Assembly: GCF_000250655.1 (NCBI RefSeq)
Contig: NC_016935.1
Span: 2,870,001 to 2,934,000, forward strand
From: Paenibacillus mucilaginosus 3016
GTDB lineage: Bacteria; Bacillota; Bacilli; Paenibacillales; NBRC-103111
DNA: 64,000 nt
Direction of reading: 5' to 3'
Positions 52,090 to 59,913 of the stretch are shown piece after piece. Position numbers and translations under genes: made by a program. Position 1 is the first letter of the stretch. Every line of letters starts with the position of its first letter. The notes under the pieces were generated by a model, which ran no database searches, was not told the DNA's origin, and saw only the letters and a list, made by a program, of their open reading frames with translations.

Positions 52090-53643
52090 ATGCTGTCTTG
52101 GAACCGAACGCGCCTGATGGCCGCCGCGATGATCGGCTTATCTTTCTTGAACCTGATTTTTGTACTGTATGTGCTCAGCGGCATCCGCACGGACATCCAT
52201 GAGGCGATTAACGACCGCCGGCACAAGATTGCGATGAACAACCGCTTCTGGAGCGGGTTTCTGCTGCATGACAAAACGCTGGAATATTATATCGCTTACC
52301 CGCACAAGACGGAGCTCGGCGGCCGGATTCGGGAGCTCCGGGAGCAGGAGACGGAGCAGCTGGACCGCCTGGATGCCATCCTGAAGTATCAGCCCTCCCG
52401 GGAGGCACTGATGCAGCTGAGGGCGCAGCATACGCATTATCTGGAGATCGAAGAGGCGATTCTGAAGCGTACGGCGGAGGGGGAAACGGGCCAGGCCTCC
52501 CAGCTGTTCCATGAACAGCTGCACCCGCTGACCTACGAGATGCAGCTCTCGATCGAAACGCTGGGCACGTACCAGGAGAACCTGATGGACAGCGTGCTGG
52601 AGGAGATCCGGTCCACGCGGCTCAGCATGGTGATTCTGGTGACAATCAGCCTGCTGTTATCGCTGGCCTTCGTACTCGTGCTGCGGGTCTTCCGGAGGAA
52701 GGAGGCGGATCTGCAGCAGCTGACCGCCCTGCTGAAGAAGCTGCCCCAGGAGGGACAGGAGCTCTCCTATGTGAATCTGGATCATGACTCCGCCGACGAG
52801 TTCAAGGTCATCGCCCGCACCTTCAACGAGCTGTCGAACCGCCTGGAGGAGAAGAATCAGCTGCTGACACTGAGCAGCCAGCAGAAGAAGAACATTCTCG
52901 GGGTGCTGTCCCACGAGCTGCGGACCCCGCTCAACAGCATCATCGGGCTGTCCGACATGCTGGCCCAGGATGAGTCGAATGCCGACCGGGAATTCGCCCA
53001 CCTCATTCACCGGAGCGGCACCGAGCTGCTCGGCACGATCAACGATCTGCTGGACCTGTCGGCGGCGGTGCAGGGGACGCTTGAAGCGGAGGCGGGACCG
53101 GTGAATCTGCGTGCCTTCGCCGAGACGCTGGACGGGTATTTCCGCCCGTTCGCACTGCAGAAAGGGCTGAACTTCACGGTCCGTGTGGAGGCGGGGGTGC
53201 CGGAGATCTTCTATACGGATGAGCGAATGCTTCAGCGCATCCTCGTCCATCTCCTGTCCAATGCAGGCAAGTTCACGGAGCGGGGTGGCGTGTCTCTCAC
53301 GATCCGCGGTATGGAGCAGGAGGATAGGGAAGCTGCGTTCCCTGTATCGGCGGCTTCGGCCGTGTCCATCTCGGTCAGCGATACCGGGGCGGGCATTGCC
53401 GAAGATCAGAGGAGCCGGATCTTCCAGCTGTTCCATGCTCCGGATCAGTACATGACTCGCCAGCAGGGCGGAATCGGGGTCGGCTTGTCGCTCTGCGCCG
53501 AGTTCGTCAAGATCCTTGGCGGAGAGCTGCGGCTGGCAAGCCGGGAGAAGGAAGGCAGCACCTTCACGCTGCTGATCCCGACTCTTGCGGAGGAGAGCTT
53601 GGCGATCGACGCCCCGGCATCTCAGGAGGCAGGGGTGGACTAG
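52090..53643 (+). CDS. Orphan sensor histidine kinase (HisKA type)
   Basis: A 517-aa kinase: helix about 8-28, a periplasmic four-helix-bundle-like sensor 30-175, helix about 180-200, HAMP-like region, HisKA with H275 in LSHELRTPLNS, and HATPase_c with N box LLSNAGKFTERG, DTGAGIAED and GIGVGLSL. It differs from the YesM kinases in the window by its HisKA domain. No response regulator gene is adjacent, so its partner is elsewhere. It lies 84 bp after the AraC gene and could be read from the same promoter. Confidence 0.9.
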   Translation: MLSWNRTRLMAAAMIGLSFLNLIFVLYVLSGIRTDIHEAINDRRHKIAMNNRFWSGFLLHDKTLEYYIAYPHKTELGGRIRELREQETEQLDRLDAILKYQPSREALMQLRAQHTHYLEIEEAILKRTAEGETGQASQLFHEQLHPLTYEMQLSIETLGTYQENLMDSVLEEIRSTRLSMVILVTISLLLSLAFVLVLRVFRRKEADLQQLTALLKKLPQEGQELSYVNLDHDSADEFKVIARTFNELSNRLEEKNQLLTLSSQQKKNILGVLSHELRTPLNSIIGLSDMLAQDESNADREFAHLIHRSGTELLGTINDLLDLSAAVQGTLEAEAGPVNLRAFAETLDGYFRPFALQKGLNFTVRVEAGVPEIFYTDERMLQRILVHLLSNAGKFTERGGVSLTIRGMEQEDREAAFPVSAASAVSISVSDTGAGIAEDQRSRIFQLFHAPDQYMTRQQGGIGVGLSLCAEFVKILGGELRLASREKEGSTFTLLIPTLAEESLAIDAPASQEAGVD

Positions 53644-53719
53644 CCGGCGGAGGAAGCCTGCAAGCGGACAAGATAATGTAAGCCTGAGGAACAGCAGGCA
53701 TAGGAATCGGCTCGACGAA

Positions 53720-53755
53720 CGGGGAAGCTTTCAAGCTTCCCCGTTTTTCTTTTTG
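53720..53755 (+). terminator. Strong terminator after the orphan kinase
   Basis: CGGGGAAGCTT pairs perfectly with AAGCTTCCCCG around a TC loop, followed by TTTTTCTTTTT. Confidence 0.93.
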
Positions 53756-53771
53756 GGTATTCGGATTTTAT

Positions 53772-54600
53772 GTTCAGAGACTCCGTATAAGCGTTTGTAA
53801 CACGATAATCGAAGTAGGAGAATATCTCCTCCTCCCAGTTCGCCATAGCTTTTGTAAGAGGCTCAAAAGCAGATTGCAATTCCGTTGGGATGGCTTTCCA
53901 ATCGTGATATTTAAGGTACGCCTTCTGTCTACTGTCTGAATCCCACAAGTCAAAGAATGATTCTTTAAGTTCATAGGCAATGCCAAGAGAGGGATGATTC
54001 TTTGTCCAAATGTCAAGCGTTATCCTATCCATCTCTGTGAGCTCCTTGTTGCGCTTCAGGAGGATAAAGCGATCGCGTGCATAAGCCCACGCCGTTCCTT
54101 CGGTGATAAGCTCACTCTAAGCTGTTTGCGGATGGTTTCCAACGCTTCGTTTGCCATTCGGTACGTTCTTGAATATTGGTTAAGACACAACGAGGCTTGA
54201 TAATGTGAATCTCATCAATGCCAAGCCAATTAGGAGTCTCAAATCGCAACGTTTCTTCAAGGCGCTTGATGTAGTCACGAAAGATGTTCCGTATGGTCTT
54301 CTCATTCAAACCTACATCTTCCGAAACACTTGTAAATGTACGCTTGATGCTCTGCTTTTCAATGTACGATAATAAACGATTAGTACAGCTTCGCTTTTCA
54401 TTGATCGTGTGGTCTAAACGCTCCCAGAAGGTTTGCTTGCAATCTCTACAACGATACCCCTGACGCTTTATGAGAAGCCCTACACGCTTTCCGTGGATCG
54501 GCAAGTCCATACATAACTGTTCTCGGTTATCGTGCTTGTAAAGGTTCGCTATGCATCCATCATTAGAAGGTTTAGACTGGTAATAGGATAAAGCTGCACT
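53772..54600 (-). pseudogene. Degraded ISL3-family transposase
   Basis: Frames on the minus strand give the N-terminal zinc ribbon (CIANLYKHDNREQLCMD, YRCRDCKQTFWERL), HTH, and GIDEIHIIKPRCVLTNIQER. The sequence then jumps to YRMANEALETIRKQLRV in another frame, missing the central catalytic block, shifts again after RRGLMHA, and ends with VTNAYTESLN, after which the C-terminal part is lost. So there is one internal deletion, at least two frameshifts and a 3' truncation. It cannot encode an active transposase. Confidence 0.85.
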
Positions 54601-54628
54601 GGCAGGAAACTAGAAATTCAACTCAAAG

Positions 54629-54656
54629 ACCTGCCGACAATATTTTGTCGGCAGGT
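54629..54656 (-). terminator. Perfect 12-bp hairpin after the MFS remnant
   Basis: ACCTGCCGACAA pairs with TTGTCGGCAGGT around TATT, and the minus-strand tail is CTTTGAGTT. It is either the old terminator of the MFS gene or an end of the neighbouring IS. Confidence 0.55.
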
Positions 54657-54712
54657 TGAGCTACTACGAGGCCGGTGAGCATGCAACAAACCGTAAGTTG
54701 GCAGTCAATTAG

Positions 54713-55400
54713 TCATTTCGAAGGTTTGACTATTCTGCTACCCTGTTTATCATTCTTTAATCCGATACTTGCGATTAGTGCGATGATCACTGCAATGGTA
54801 ACCACCAGAAATGAATCGGAATAGTTTACGGCATCTAAACTATACATTGGGTTTAACGGAAAGTTAGCATCTCTCCGTGCATGCAGAAATGCTCCGATGA
54901 GGCTAGCTCCTGTTCCTGCCCCAAGATACAGTGCACCCTGAAAGAATCCCATACCTACTCCAACCATATCCTTCTGAAGAACTCCTACAGCAGAATTAGT
55001 AGCGGGTGAATTAACTAAAGCAAAAGCTATTCCCGCCCCCATGACTCCCACTGAACTCATAATGGGGGATGCCCCTGAGGCAAATGTCGACAAGAAAAAG
55101 TGGATATTCCCATCACGATTAGTCCAGTAACAATAAGCGATTTGGTCCCAACACGATCAGATATTCGGCCAACCCATGGCGAAAGGAGTGCAACAGCCGC
55201 ACCTCCTGGTAAAAGTGTTAAACCTGCTTCACCAGGGGTGAGTTGGTTAACTTCCAAATTAAGCAACGGTACGTATACAAGGACCGCAAAATAGGCAAAC
55301 GCAGACAAAAATGCTACAACCACGGAGTTCACATAGAATTTGTTTTTGAACAAGACCGGTCGTACGAATGGATTTCTTGCCGTGCCAATACGAGGAAGTA
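54713..55400 (-). pseudogene. MFS drug-efflux transporter remnant (C-terminal half, frameshifted)
   Basis: Minus-strand frames give ARNPFVRPVLFKNKFYVNSV, the motif-rich PLLNLEVNQLTPGEAGLTLLPG and RISDRVGTKSLIVTGLIVMG, then shift frame at about 55085 into LSTFASGASPIMSSVGVMG and GAGTGASLIGAFLHARRD. This is the second half of a 14-helix EmrB/TetA(L)-like transporter. The first half is missing beyond 55400 and a stop blocks further extension. Confidence 0.85.
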
Positions 55401-55466
55401 GAAAAGGGAGGTTTTATAGCGCTTCAAACGCGTTTAGGATCAAACATTAACTAAAGGAACCGAATT

Positions 55467-55517
55467 TAGCGCAATGAAAGCAGCCGATCAAATGGATCGG
55501 CTGCTTTCATTGCGCTA
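55467..55517. repeat. Perfect 23-bp inverted repeat (hairpin)
   Basis: TAGCGCAATGAAAGCAGC+CGATC (55467-55489) and its exact complement (55495-55517) are separated by AAATG. No T-run follows on either strand. It marks the boundary between the decayed island and the serine hydrolase region. Confidence 0.9.
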
Positions 55518-55695
55518 GAATCCCATAACAGCCGGATATTGAAGACGTAGAAAGCCTGTGCATTCGTGACAGCGAACGGCCCCCTAACTCCTCCTTGTTT
55601 TTCAGAAAATGATAATAAAAAATCTCCCATTTTTATAAGTTTCACCCGTTACACTGGGTTTAAATTAGAAACTCAAGAGGGAGAGGAGCAATACA

Positions 55696-55779
55696 ATGAA
55701 GCATCAATCAACACGAGAATGGCCTTACCCGTACGATTTAACGTTTCCCTTTGCTGGATTGGAGGGAGCGTTACCATGA
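55696..55779 (+). CDS. 27-codon ORF overlapping the serine hydrolase start (leader peptide?)
   Basis: ATG 55696 lies 6 nt after GAGAGGAGC, a strong ribosome binding site. The frame encodes MKHQSTREWPYPYDLTFPFA and seven more residues, and ends in TGA that overlaps the ATG of the next gene (ATGA at 55776). That layout is typical of translational coupling. The peptide is not recognised; it could be a real small protein or a leader that controls the next gene. Confidence 0.45.
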   Translation: MKHQSTREWPYPYDLTFPFAGLEGALP

Positions 55780-57230
55780 ATACCGCAAAAAACAAAATCA
55801 TGATTTGCATAAGTAGTGTACTGCTCCTGGTGTCCATCCTGGTTACACCAGTTACTGCAATCGAAGCTCGAGAGAAAGCTGAAATAGTACAAGAAATTGA
55901 TGATTACGTCAAAAGAAACATGAAAGTCAACAAGATTAATGCTTCGGCTCTCGCTATAGTAAGTAAGAACGAGATATTTTATACGAACGGTTACGGTGTA
56001 TACCCAGATGGTCGACAGATCACCAGCAGCACTCCTTTTCCCATTGCTTCACTAAGTAAAGCTTTCACGGCACTGGCTGTTCTGCAATTGGTGGAAAAAG
56101 GTCGAATCCATCTTGACACTCCGTACGCCGCATACTTTCCAGAACTCTCCCCCATGGATGAGCGTGTCCACAAGATTACAGTCCGGAATTTGCTGAATCA
56201 CACAAGCGGTCTCACTGACAAAGTGAATCCCGACATGACACGAGATCTTCAATATCAATCACTGCGAGAGATTAATCAATCGTTAAATACCGTTAAGCTT
56301 GTGAATGAACCCGGAACGGCTCATTTCTACCACAATCCAAATTATCAGTATTTGGCTCTCCTTGTGGAGAAAGTAAGCGGGCAGAGCTTTTCCTCCTACA
56401 TGAAACAGTATATATTCGAGCACCTGGGTATGAGGAGTACCTTCAGCATCAGCACGACACAGCAAATCAATGAGAATTCAGCAATACCGGGGGGGAATTA
56501 TTTATTGCTTGGCTTTCCTGTGCGGCAGGCTGAACCGCATTGGTTTATTGACGGCCCGGCGGGGATCATTTCCTCTGCAGAAGATATGGCAAAGTGGATG
56601 CTTGCACAATGTAGTGGGGTTCTTCTGACATCAGAGCTGGCGGAGGAGTACCATACTGCCGGACAGCGCGGCCCTTATGGAATGGGGTGGGTCGTAGAAG
56701 AAGACGAACATATGGGACGGACCATCTCACACAGTGGGACATTTTGGACATATAAGAGTGAAGAAAAGATATATTTAGATCAACAGCTCGGGGTTACCAT
56801 GATGTTTAACTCGGGAATAAATACTTTTGTCGATTATAGAGCTTTTATGGAAGGCATCGTAAGGATCCTAAGGGGTGAAAAGGCCGAAGTTCCTAACTTT
56901 AACAGCAGAAACATGGATACAGTTATGATTTTGCTCTTGATTGTCACGGTTCTTTGGGGGATATATACATATTTTCGTATCTGCAAGAGCAGCAAGAGCA
57001 TTACGATTGGAAAATTGTTTTTTCTATCCGTATGGAGACTTCTCCCTATCTTAATACTCTTGCTTCTATCTCCAATCCTTACTTTTATGGCCGCTGGGCG
57101 GGTTTTACCATGGTTCGGGCTATGGATCACCATGTCCTCTCTAATGATATGGCTTGTTGTATTATCCATTATTAATATAATCCATGCGATTTGCCATATC
57201 CGAAGGAAAAGTCATGCAGGAAATCATTAG
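55776..57230 (+). CDS. Beta-lactamase/penicillin-binding-family serine hydrolase with C-terminal membrane helices
   Basis: A 484-aa protein: signal/anchor helix 8-28, class C beta-lactamase-like domain with SxxK at S92-L-S-K95, YxN in HFYHNPN, and HSG in place of KTG (ISHSGTFWT). Four predicted helices fill residues about 370-475. Such proteins are D-aminopeptidase/esterase-like or wall-linked; true beta-lactam resistance is unlikely. GGAGGGAG precedes ATG 55776. Codon use is more AT-rich than in the flanking core genes, suggesting transfer. A 27-codon frame overlaps its start. Confidence 0.85.
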   Translation: MNTAKNKIMICISSVLLLVSILVTPVTAIEAREKAEIVQEIDDYVKRNMKVNKINASALAIVSKNEIFYTNGYGVYPDGRQITSSTPFPIASLSKAFTALAVLQLVEKGRIHLDTPYAAYFPELSPMDERVHKITVRNLLNHTSGLTDKVNPDMTRDLQYQSLREINQSLNTVKLVNEPGTAHFYHNPNYQYLALLVEKVSGQSFSSYMKQYIFEHLGMRSTFSISTTQQINENSAIPGGNYLLLGFPVRQAEPHWFIDGPAGIISSAEDMAKWMLAQCSGVLLTSELAEEYHTAGQRGPYGMGWVVEEDEHMGRTISHSGTFWTYKSEEKIYLDQQLGVTMMFNSGINTFVDYRAFMEGIVRILRGEKAEVPNFNSRNMDTVMILLLIVTVLWGIYTYFRICKSSKSITIGKLFFLSVWRLLPILILLLLSPILTFMAAGRVLPWFGLWITMSSLMIWLVVLSIINIIHAICHIRRKSHAGNH

Positions 57231-57382
57231 CACTGGCTATTAGTTAAAAGGGCAGCTAAAACCGTAGGGCGACATGTCGTGAACCCCAATTCATAAAGTT
57301 GAAAAAAAAGGATTATTACCATTCCGACCGAAACTATCTTAGTAAGATGAAAGCGGGTGACAGAAGAAAGGGAGGAAATTAA

Positions 57383-58615
57383 ATGTTTGGATTTTCCAGA
57401 CTTCCCCAAAACGCACGTGGCTGTCTTCTGTACGAACCGTTGTTTCTTATTCCGTACAGCATGTTCAGCACGTATGCCACAATCTATATGTTCGAGATGG
57501 GGATGAGCGAGACGGCAATCGGCTGGGTCACCACGCTGACCCTGCTCGTACAGGTATTCTCGTCCTTCATCAGCGGCTATTTGACTGACAGGCTCGGCCG
57601 CAAAGGGGCGCTGCTTTATTTTGACTTGCTCAGTTGGACGGTGGGTACACTGCTCTGGGCGGTATCGCAGAATATCTGGTTCTTTATTGCTGCGGCTGTT
57701 GTGAACGGTTTTCAGCGGGTTCCGCATACGGCGTTCTACTGCTTGCTTGTGGAAGATACCGAATCCAAGGATCGCACCTTCGTCTTTTCCATTCTTCAGT
57801 TCGTCGCCATGCTTGGCGGCTTGTTCGCTCCGCTCGGTGGACTGCTTGTCGCTCAGTACGGCCTCGTTCCGGGGATGCGGGTCATGTATGTGCTCGCTTG
57901 CGTATGCATGACGATTCAGTTCGTCGGTCGGCATTTTGCCACCCGTGAGACCCAGATCGGACTGCGCAAAATGGCGGAAACCCGCAGCGTAAGCTTGATG
58001 GCCGGGCTGCGAGAGTACAAGGGTGTTTTCCGTAGCATGGCTGGGAATAAGCCGCTGATGATGATTTTTGGCGTTTATATCCTTTTCCAGTTCCAGCTTA
58101 CGATGAAAGGCACCTACTTGTCGCTCTATCTCGTGGATGATCTCAAGCTGGACAGCGGTCTTGTGTCTATCTTCCCGGCTGTTACTTCGATGATTATGCT
58201 CCTCTCCATGTGGCTGCTGCGCCGGCAGAGTGATCAAGGACTTCACACGGTTATGCTGTGGGGTTTCTTCATCTCGCTGGTGTCCAATCTCATCCTGATC
58301 CTTCCGCTCCCCGGCATGATGTTCTGGTTGATTCTCAGCACAGTCCTCGCCGCTGCAGGTACGATGATGACGTATCCGTATTTGGAAGCGGCGGTAGCCA
58401 ACGCCATTGACGATGAAAACCGCGCAAGCATATTCGCCATGCTGTCCGTACTTATTCTGCTCGTCGTATCCCCGTCCGGCATTATTGGGGGAGGAGCGTA
58501 CCGACTCGATCCTTCACTGCCATTCCTATTGATTGTTCTATCGTTCGCGGCCAGTATTGCGCTACTGGTGCTCTACAAGAGAAGCGTCGGTCGGGAAGAG
58601 CCAAGCTCGGCCTGA
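57383..58615 (+). CDS. MFS transporter, 12-helix type
   Basis: A 410-aa major facilitator protein with motif A between helices 2 and 3 (GYLTDRLGRKGALLYFD) and twelve predicted helices. Members export drugs, sugars or metabolites; there is no clue to substrate. GGGAGG precedes the ATG. It overlaps or abuts a 51-codon membrane ORF at its 3' end. 57231-57382 holds only its leader. Confidence 0.88.
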   Translation: MFGFSRLPQNARGCLLYEPLFLIPYSMFSTYATIYMFEMGMSETAIGWVTTLTLLVQVFSSFISGYLTDRLGRKGALLYFDLLSWTVGTLLWAVSQNIWFFIAAAVVNGFQRVPHTAFYCLLVEDTESKDRTFVFSILQFVAMLGGLFAPLGGLLVAQYGLVPGMRVMYVLACVCMTIQFVGRHFATRETQIGLRKMAETRSVSLMAGLREYKGVFRSMAGNKPLMMIFGVYILFQFQLTMKGTYLSLYLVDDLKLDSGLVSIFPAVTSMIMLLSMWLLRRQSDQGLHTVMLWGFFISLVSNLILILPLPGMMFWLILSTVLAAAGTMMTYPYLEAAVANAIDDENRASIFAMLSVLILLVVSPSGIIGGGAYRLDPSLPFLLIVLSFAASIALLVLYKRSVGREEPSSA

Positions 58616-58623
58616 TCATCATC

Positions 58624-58779
58624 ATGCTCGCGACGAGGGATTATATCCGCAAATCCAGGGGCATCCGGGAAGGCCGGTTCGCCGATCCGCGCAGAACGGT
58701 GTACTTCACCTTCATCTCGCTTTCGATCATCGGGACGCTCCTGACGATCATGATCGTTACCCTGATGCTGACCGGGTGA
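58624..58779 (+). CDS. Short single-span membrane protein (51 aa)
   Basis: ATG 58624 encodes MLATRDYIRKSRGIREGRFA, then DPRRTVYFTFIS and a hydrophobic helix (SLSIIGTLLTIMIVTLML) ending TG-stop, directly before an 18-bp-stem terminator. The basic amphipathic start plus one helix looks like a genuine small protein. No clear Shine-Dalgarno is present 9 bp after the MFS stop, so it would depend on coupling. The open frame extends back into the MFS 3' end, so it may alternatively be a remnant of a longer gene. Confidence 0.55.
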   Translation: MLATRDYIRKSRGIREGRFADPRRTVYFTFISLSIIGTLLTIMIVTLMLTG

Positions 58780-58781
58780 AT

Positions 58782-58822
58782 CACAAAGGGACAGGCCGCT
58801 GACTGCGGCCTGTCCCTTTGTG
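58782..58822. terminator. Perfect 18-bp-stem hairpin between convergent genes
   Basis: CACAAAGGGACAGGCCGC pairs exactly with GCGGCCTGTCCCTTTGTG around TGACT. It separates the MFS/51-aa genes (plus) from gbsR (minus). Confidence 0.8.
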
Positions 58823-58915
58823 GCAGGAGGGGCTTCTAATGGATGTGCCGGCTCCGGGCGGACTCTACCATGTCCCTCTCATGCAAGAGGATCCGGAGCA
58901 CGGGGTGGTTCCCTC

Positions 58916-59482
58916 TCATGACTGCGGCGGATCTTTGGGGACCCAGTCGAAGATTTCTCCGGATTCGAAGGTGTCAATCAGCCGGTCGAGCCACTGGTAG
59001 TAGCGGATGGCTTCATCGATTTTATGCAGATCCGTCTGAAGGGTCTCATGAAGTGGAGAATCCTCAGGAGCTTGGGTGCCAAGCGACGATAATTCCGCCT
59101 TGGATTTGCGGAGGGCACTAAGATTCATCTCCAGCGCCTTGCGCCATTTCAGGGAGAAGAAGTCGCTGAAGGTCTGGAACCAGTCCATCTCGACCTCATA
59201 GAGATCCTTGCGGGAGCCCTTCTCCCATACCTTGTGAACCATCTTCAAGTCGACAAGCGTCCGTACCCCGGTACTCATGCTGGTTTTGCTCATTTCCATC
59301 GCCCGGCCCATTTCGTCCAGGGTCATCGGCTTGTTCTGGAAGAAGAGAAGCCCATAGAGATGTCCGGTGGAGGGGGTGATCCCGTACAGGTCCATATTAT
59401 TGCCGATCGCTTCGATGATGCGCTTGCGGGCTTTTTGTATAACGAGCTCCTGCTCTGAGGATATGCGGTTTGTCGGTTCCAT
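58916..59482 (-). CDS. gbsR: GbsR-type choline/glycine-betaine-responsive repressor
   Basis: A 188-aa winged-helix protein: ARKRIIEAIGNNMDLYGITP, HTH LDEMGRAMEMSKTSMSTGVR, wing KVWEKGSRKDLYEVEMDWF and a long C-terminal helix, matching GbsR of B. subtilis. ATG 59482 is used here; a GTG at 59497 would add five residues but abuts the AAAGGCAGG ribosome binding site. Known members repress glycine betaine synthesis and choline uptake and are relieved by choline. It is divergent from a BCCT transporter with a palindrome between them. Confidence 0.9.
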   Translation of the reverse strand: MEPTNRISSEQELVIQKARKRIIEAIGNNMDLYGITPSTGHLYGLLFFQNKPMTLDEMGRAMEMSKTSMSTGVRTLVDLKMVHKVWEKGSRKDLYEVEMDWFQTFSDFFSLKWRKALEMNLSALRKSKAELSSLGTQAPEDSPLHETLQTDLHKIDEAIRYYQWLDRLIDTFESGEIFDWVPKDPPQS

Positions 59483-59597
59483 GGTATCGTTTTTCACCCT
59501 GCCTTTAGGTATACAACGCTATTGTAAGGAACAACCCGGGCAATGTAAAGGACTGCGGGAAAGATGTCCGGGAAGTCTCTTTGCTGCCGCGATTATA

Positions 59598-59646
59598 TTG
59601 TACAGTTTTTTCTGTACAAACAGTATAAACTGAAAATGATGTTGAC
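59598..59646. promoter_or_regulatory. Candidate GbsR operator and promoter region
   Basis: TTGTACAG (59598-59605), T6, CTGTACAA (59612-59619) is a perfect dyad; TTGTAC recurs at about 59658. TTGACA at 59641-59646 could serve as -35 for the transporter. The dyad lies in the 430-bp space between gbsR and the BCCT gene. Confidence 0.6.
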
Positions 59647-59913
59647 ACAATGTCCAAATTGTACTTACACTTAAAAGGCGGGAAGCGGCGGGAGCCGGCT
59701 TGGCAGGAAGACAAGAATGCGATTGGCAATCCATAGGGAATACAGCAGCCTAAGTGGGGGAGAATGCAGAAAGAAGGGGCAGCCGGTGTCCGCGCAGTGT
59801 GGGAGATGGTAGGGCAGCCCCCTTGAATGGCTTGGCCGAGAGCTAAGGAACACAGGCCATCATGAGTACACCTGAGACAATTGAAAATAGAAGCAGAAGG
59901 ATAGGAGGTACCT

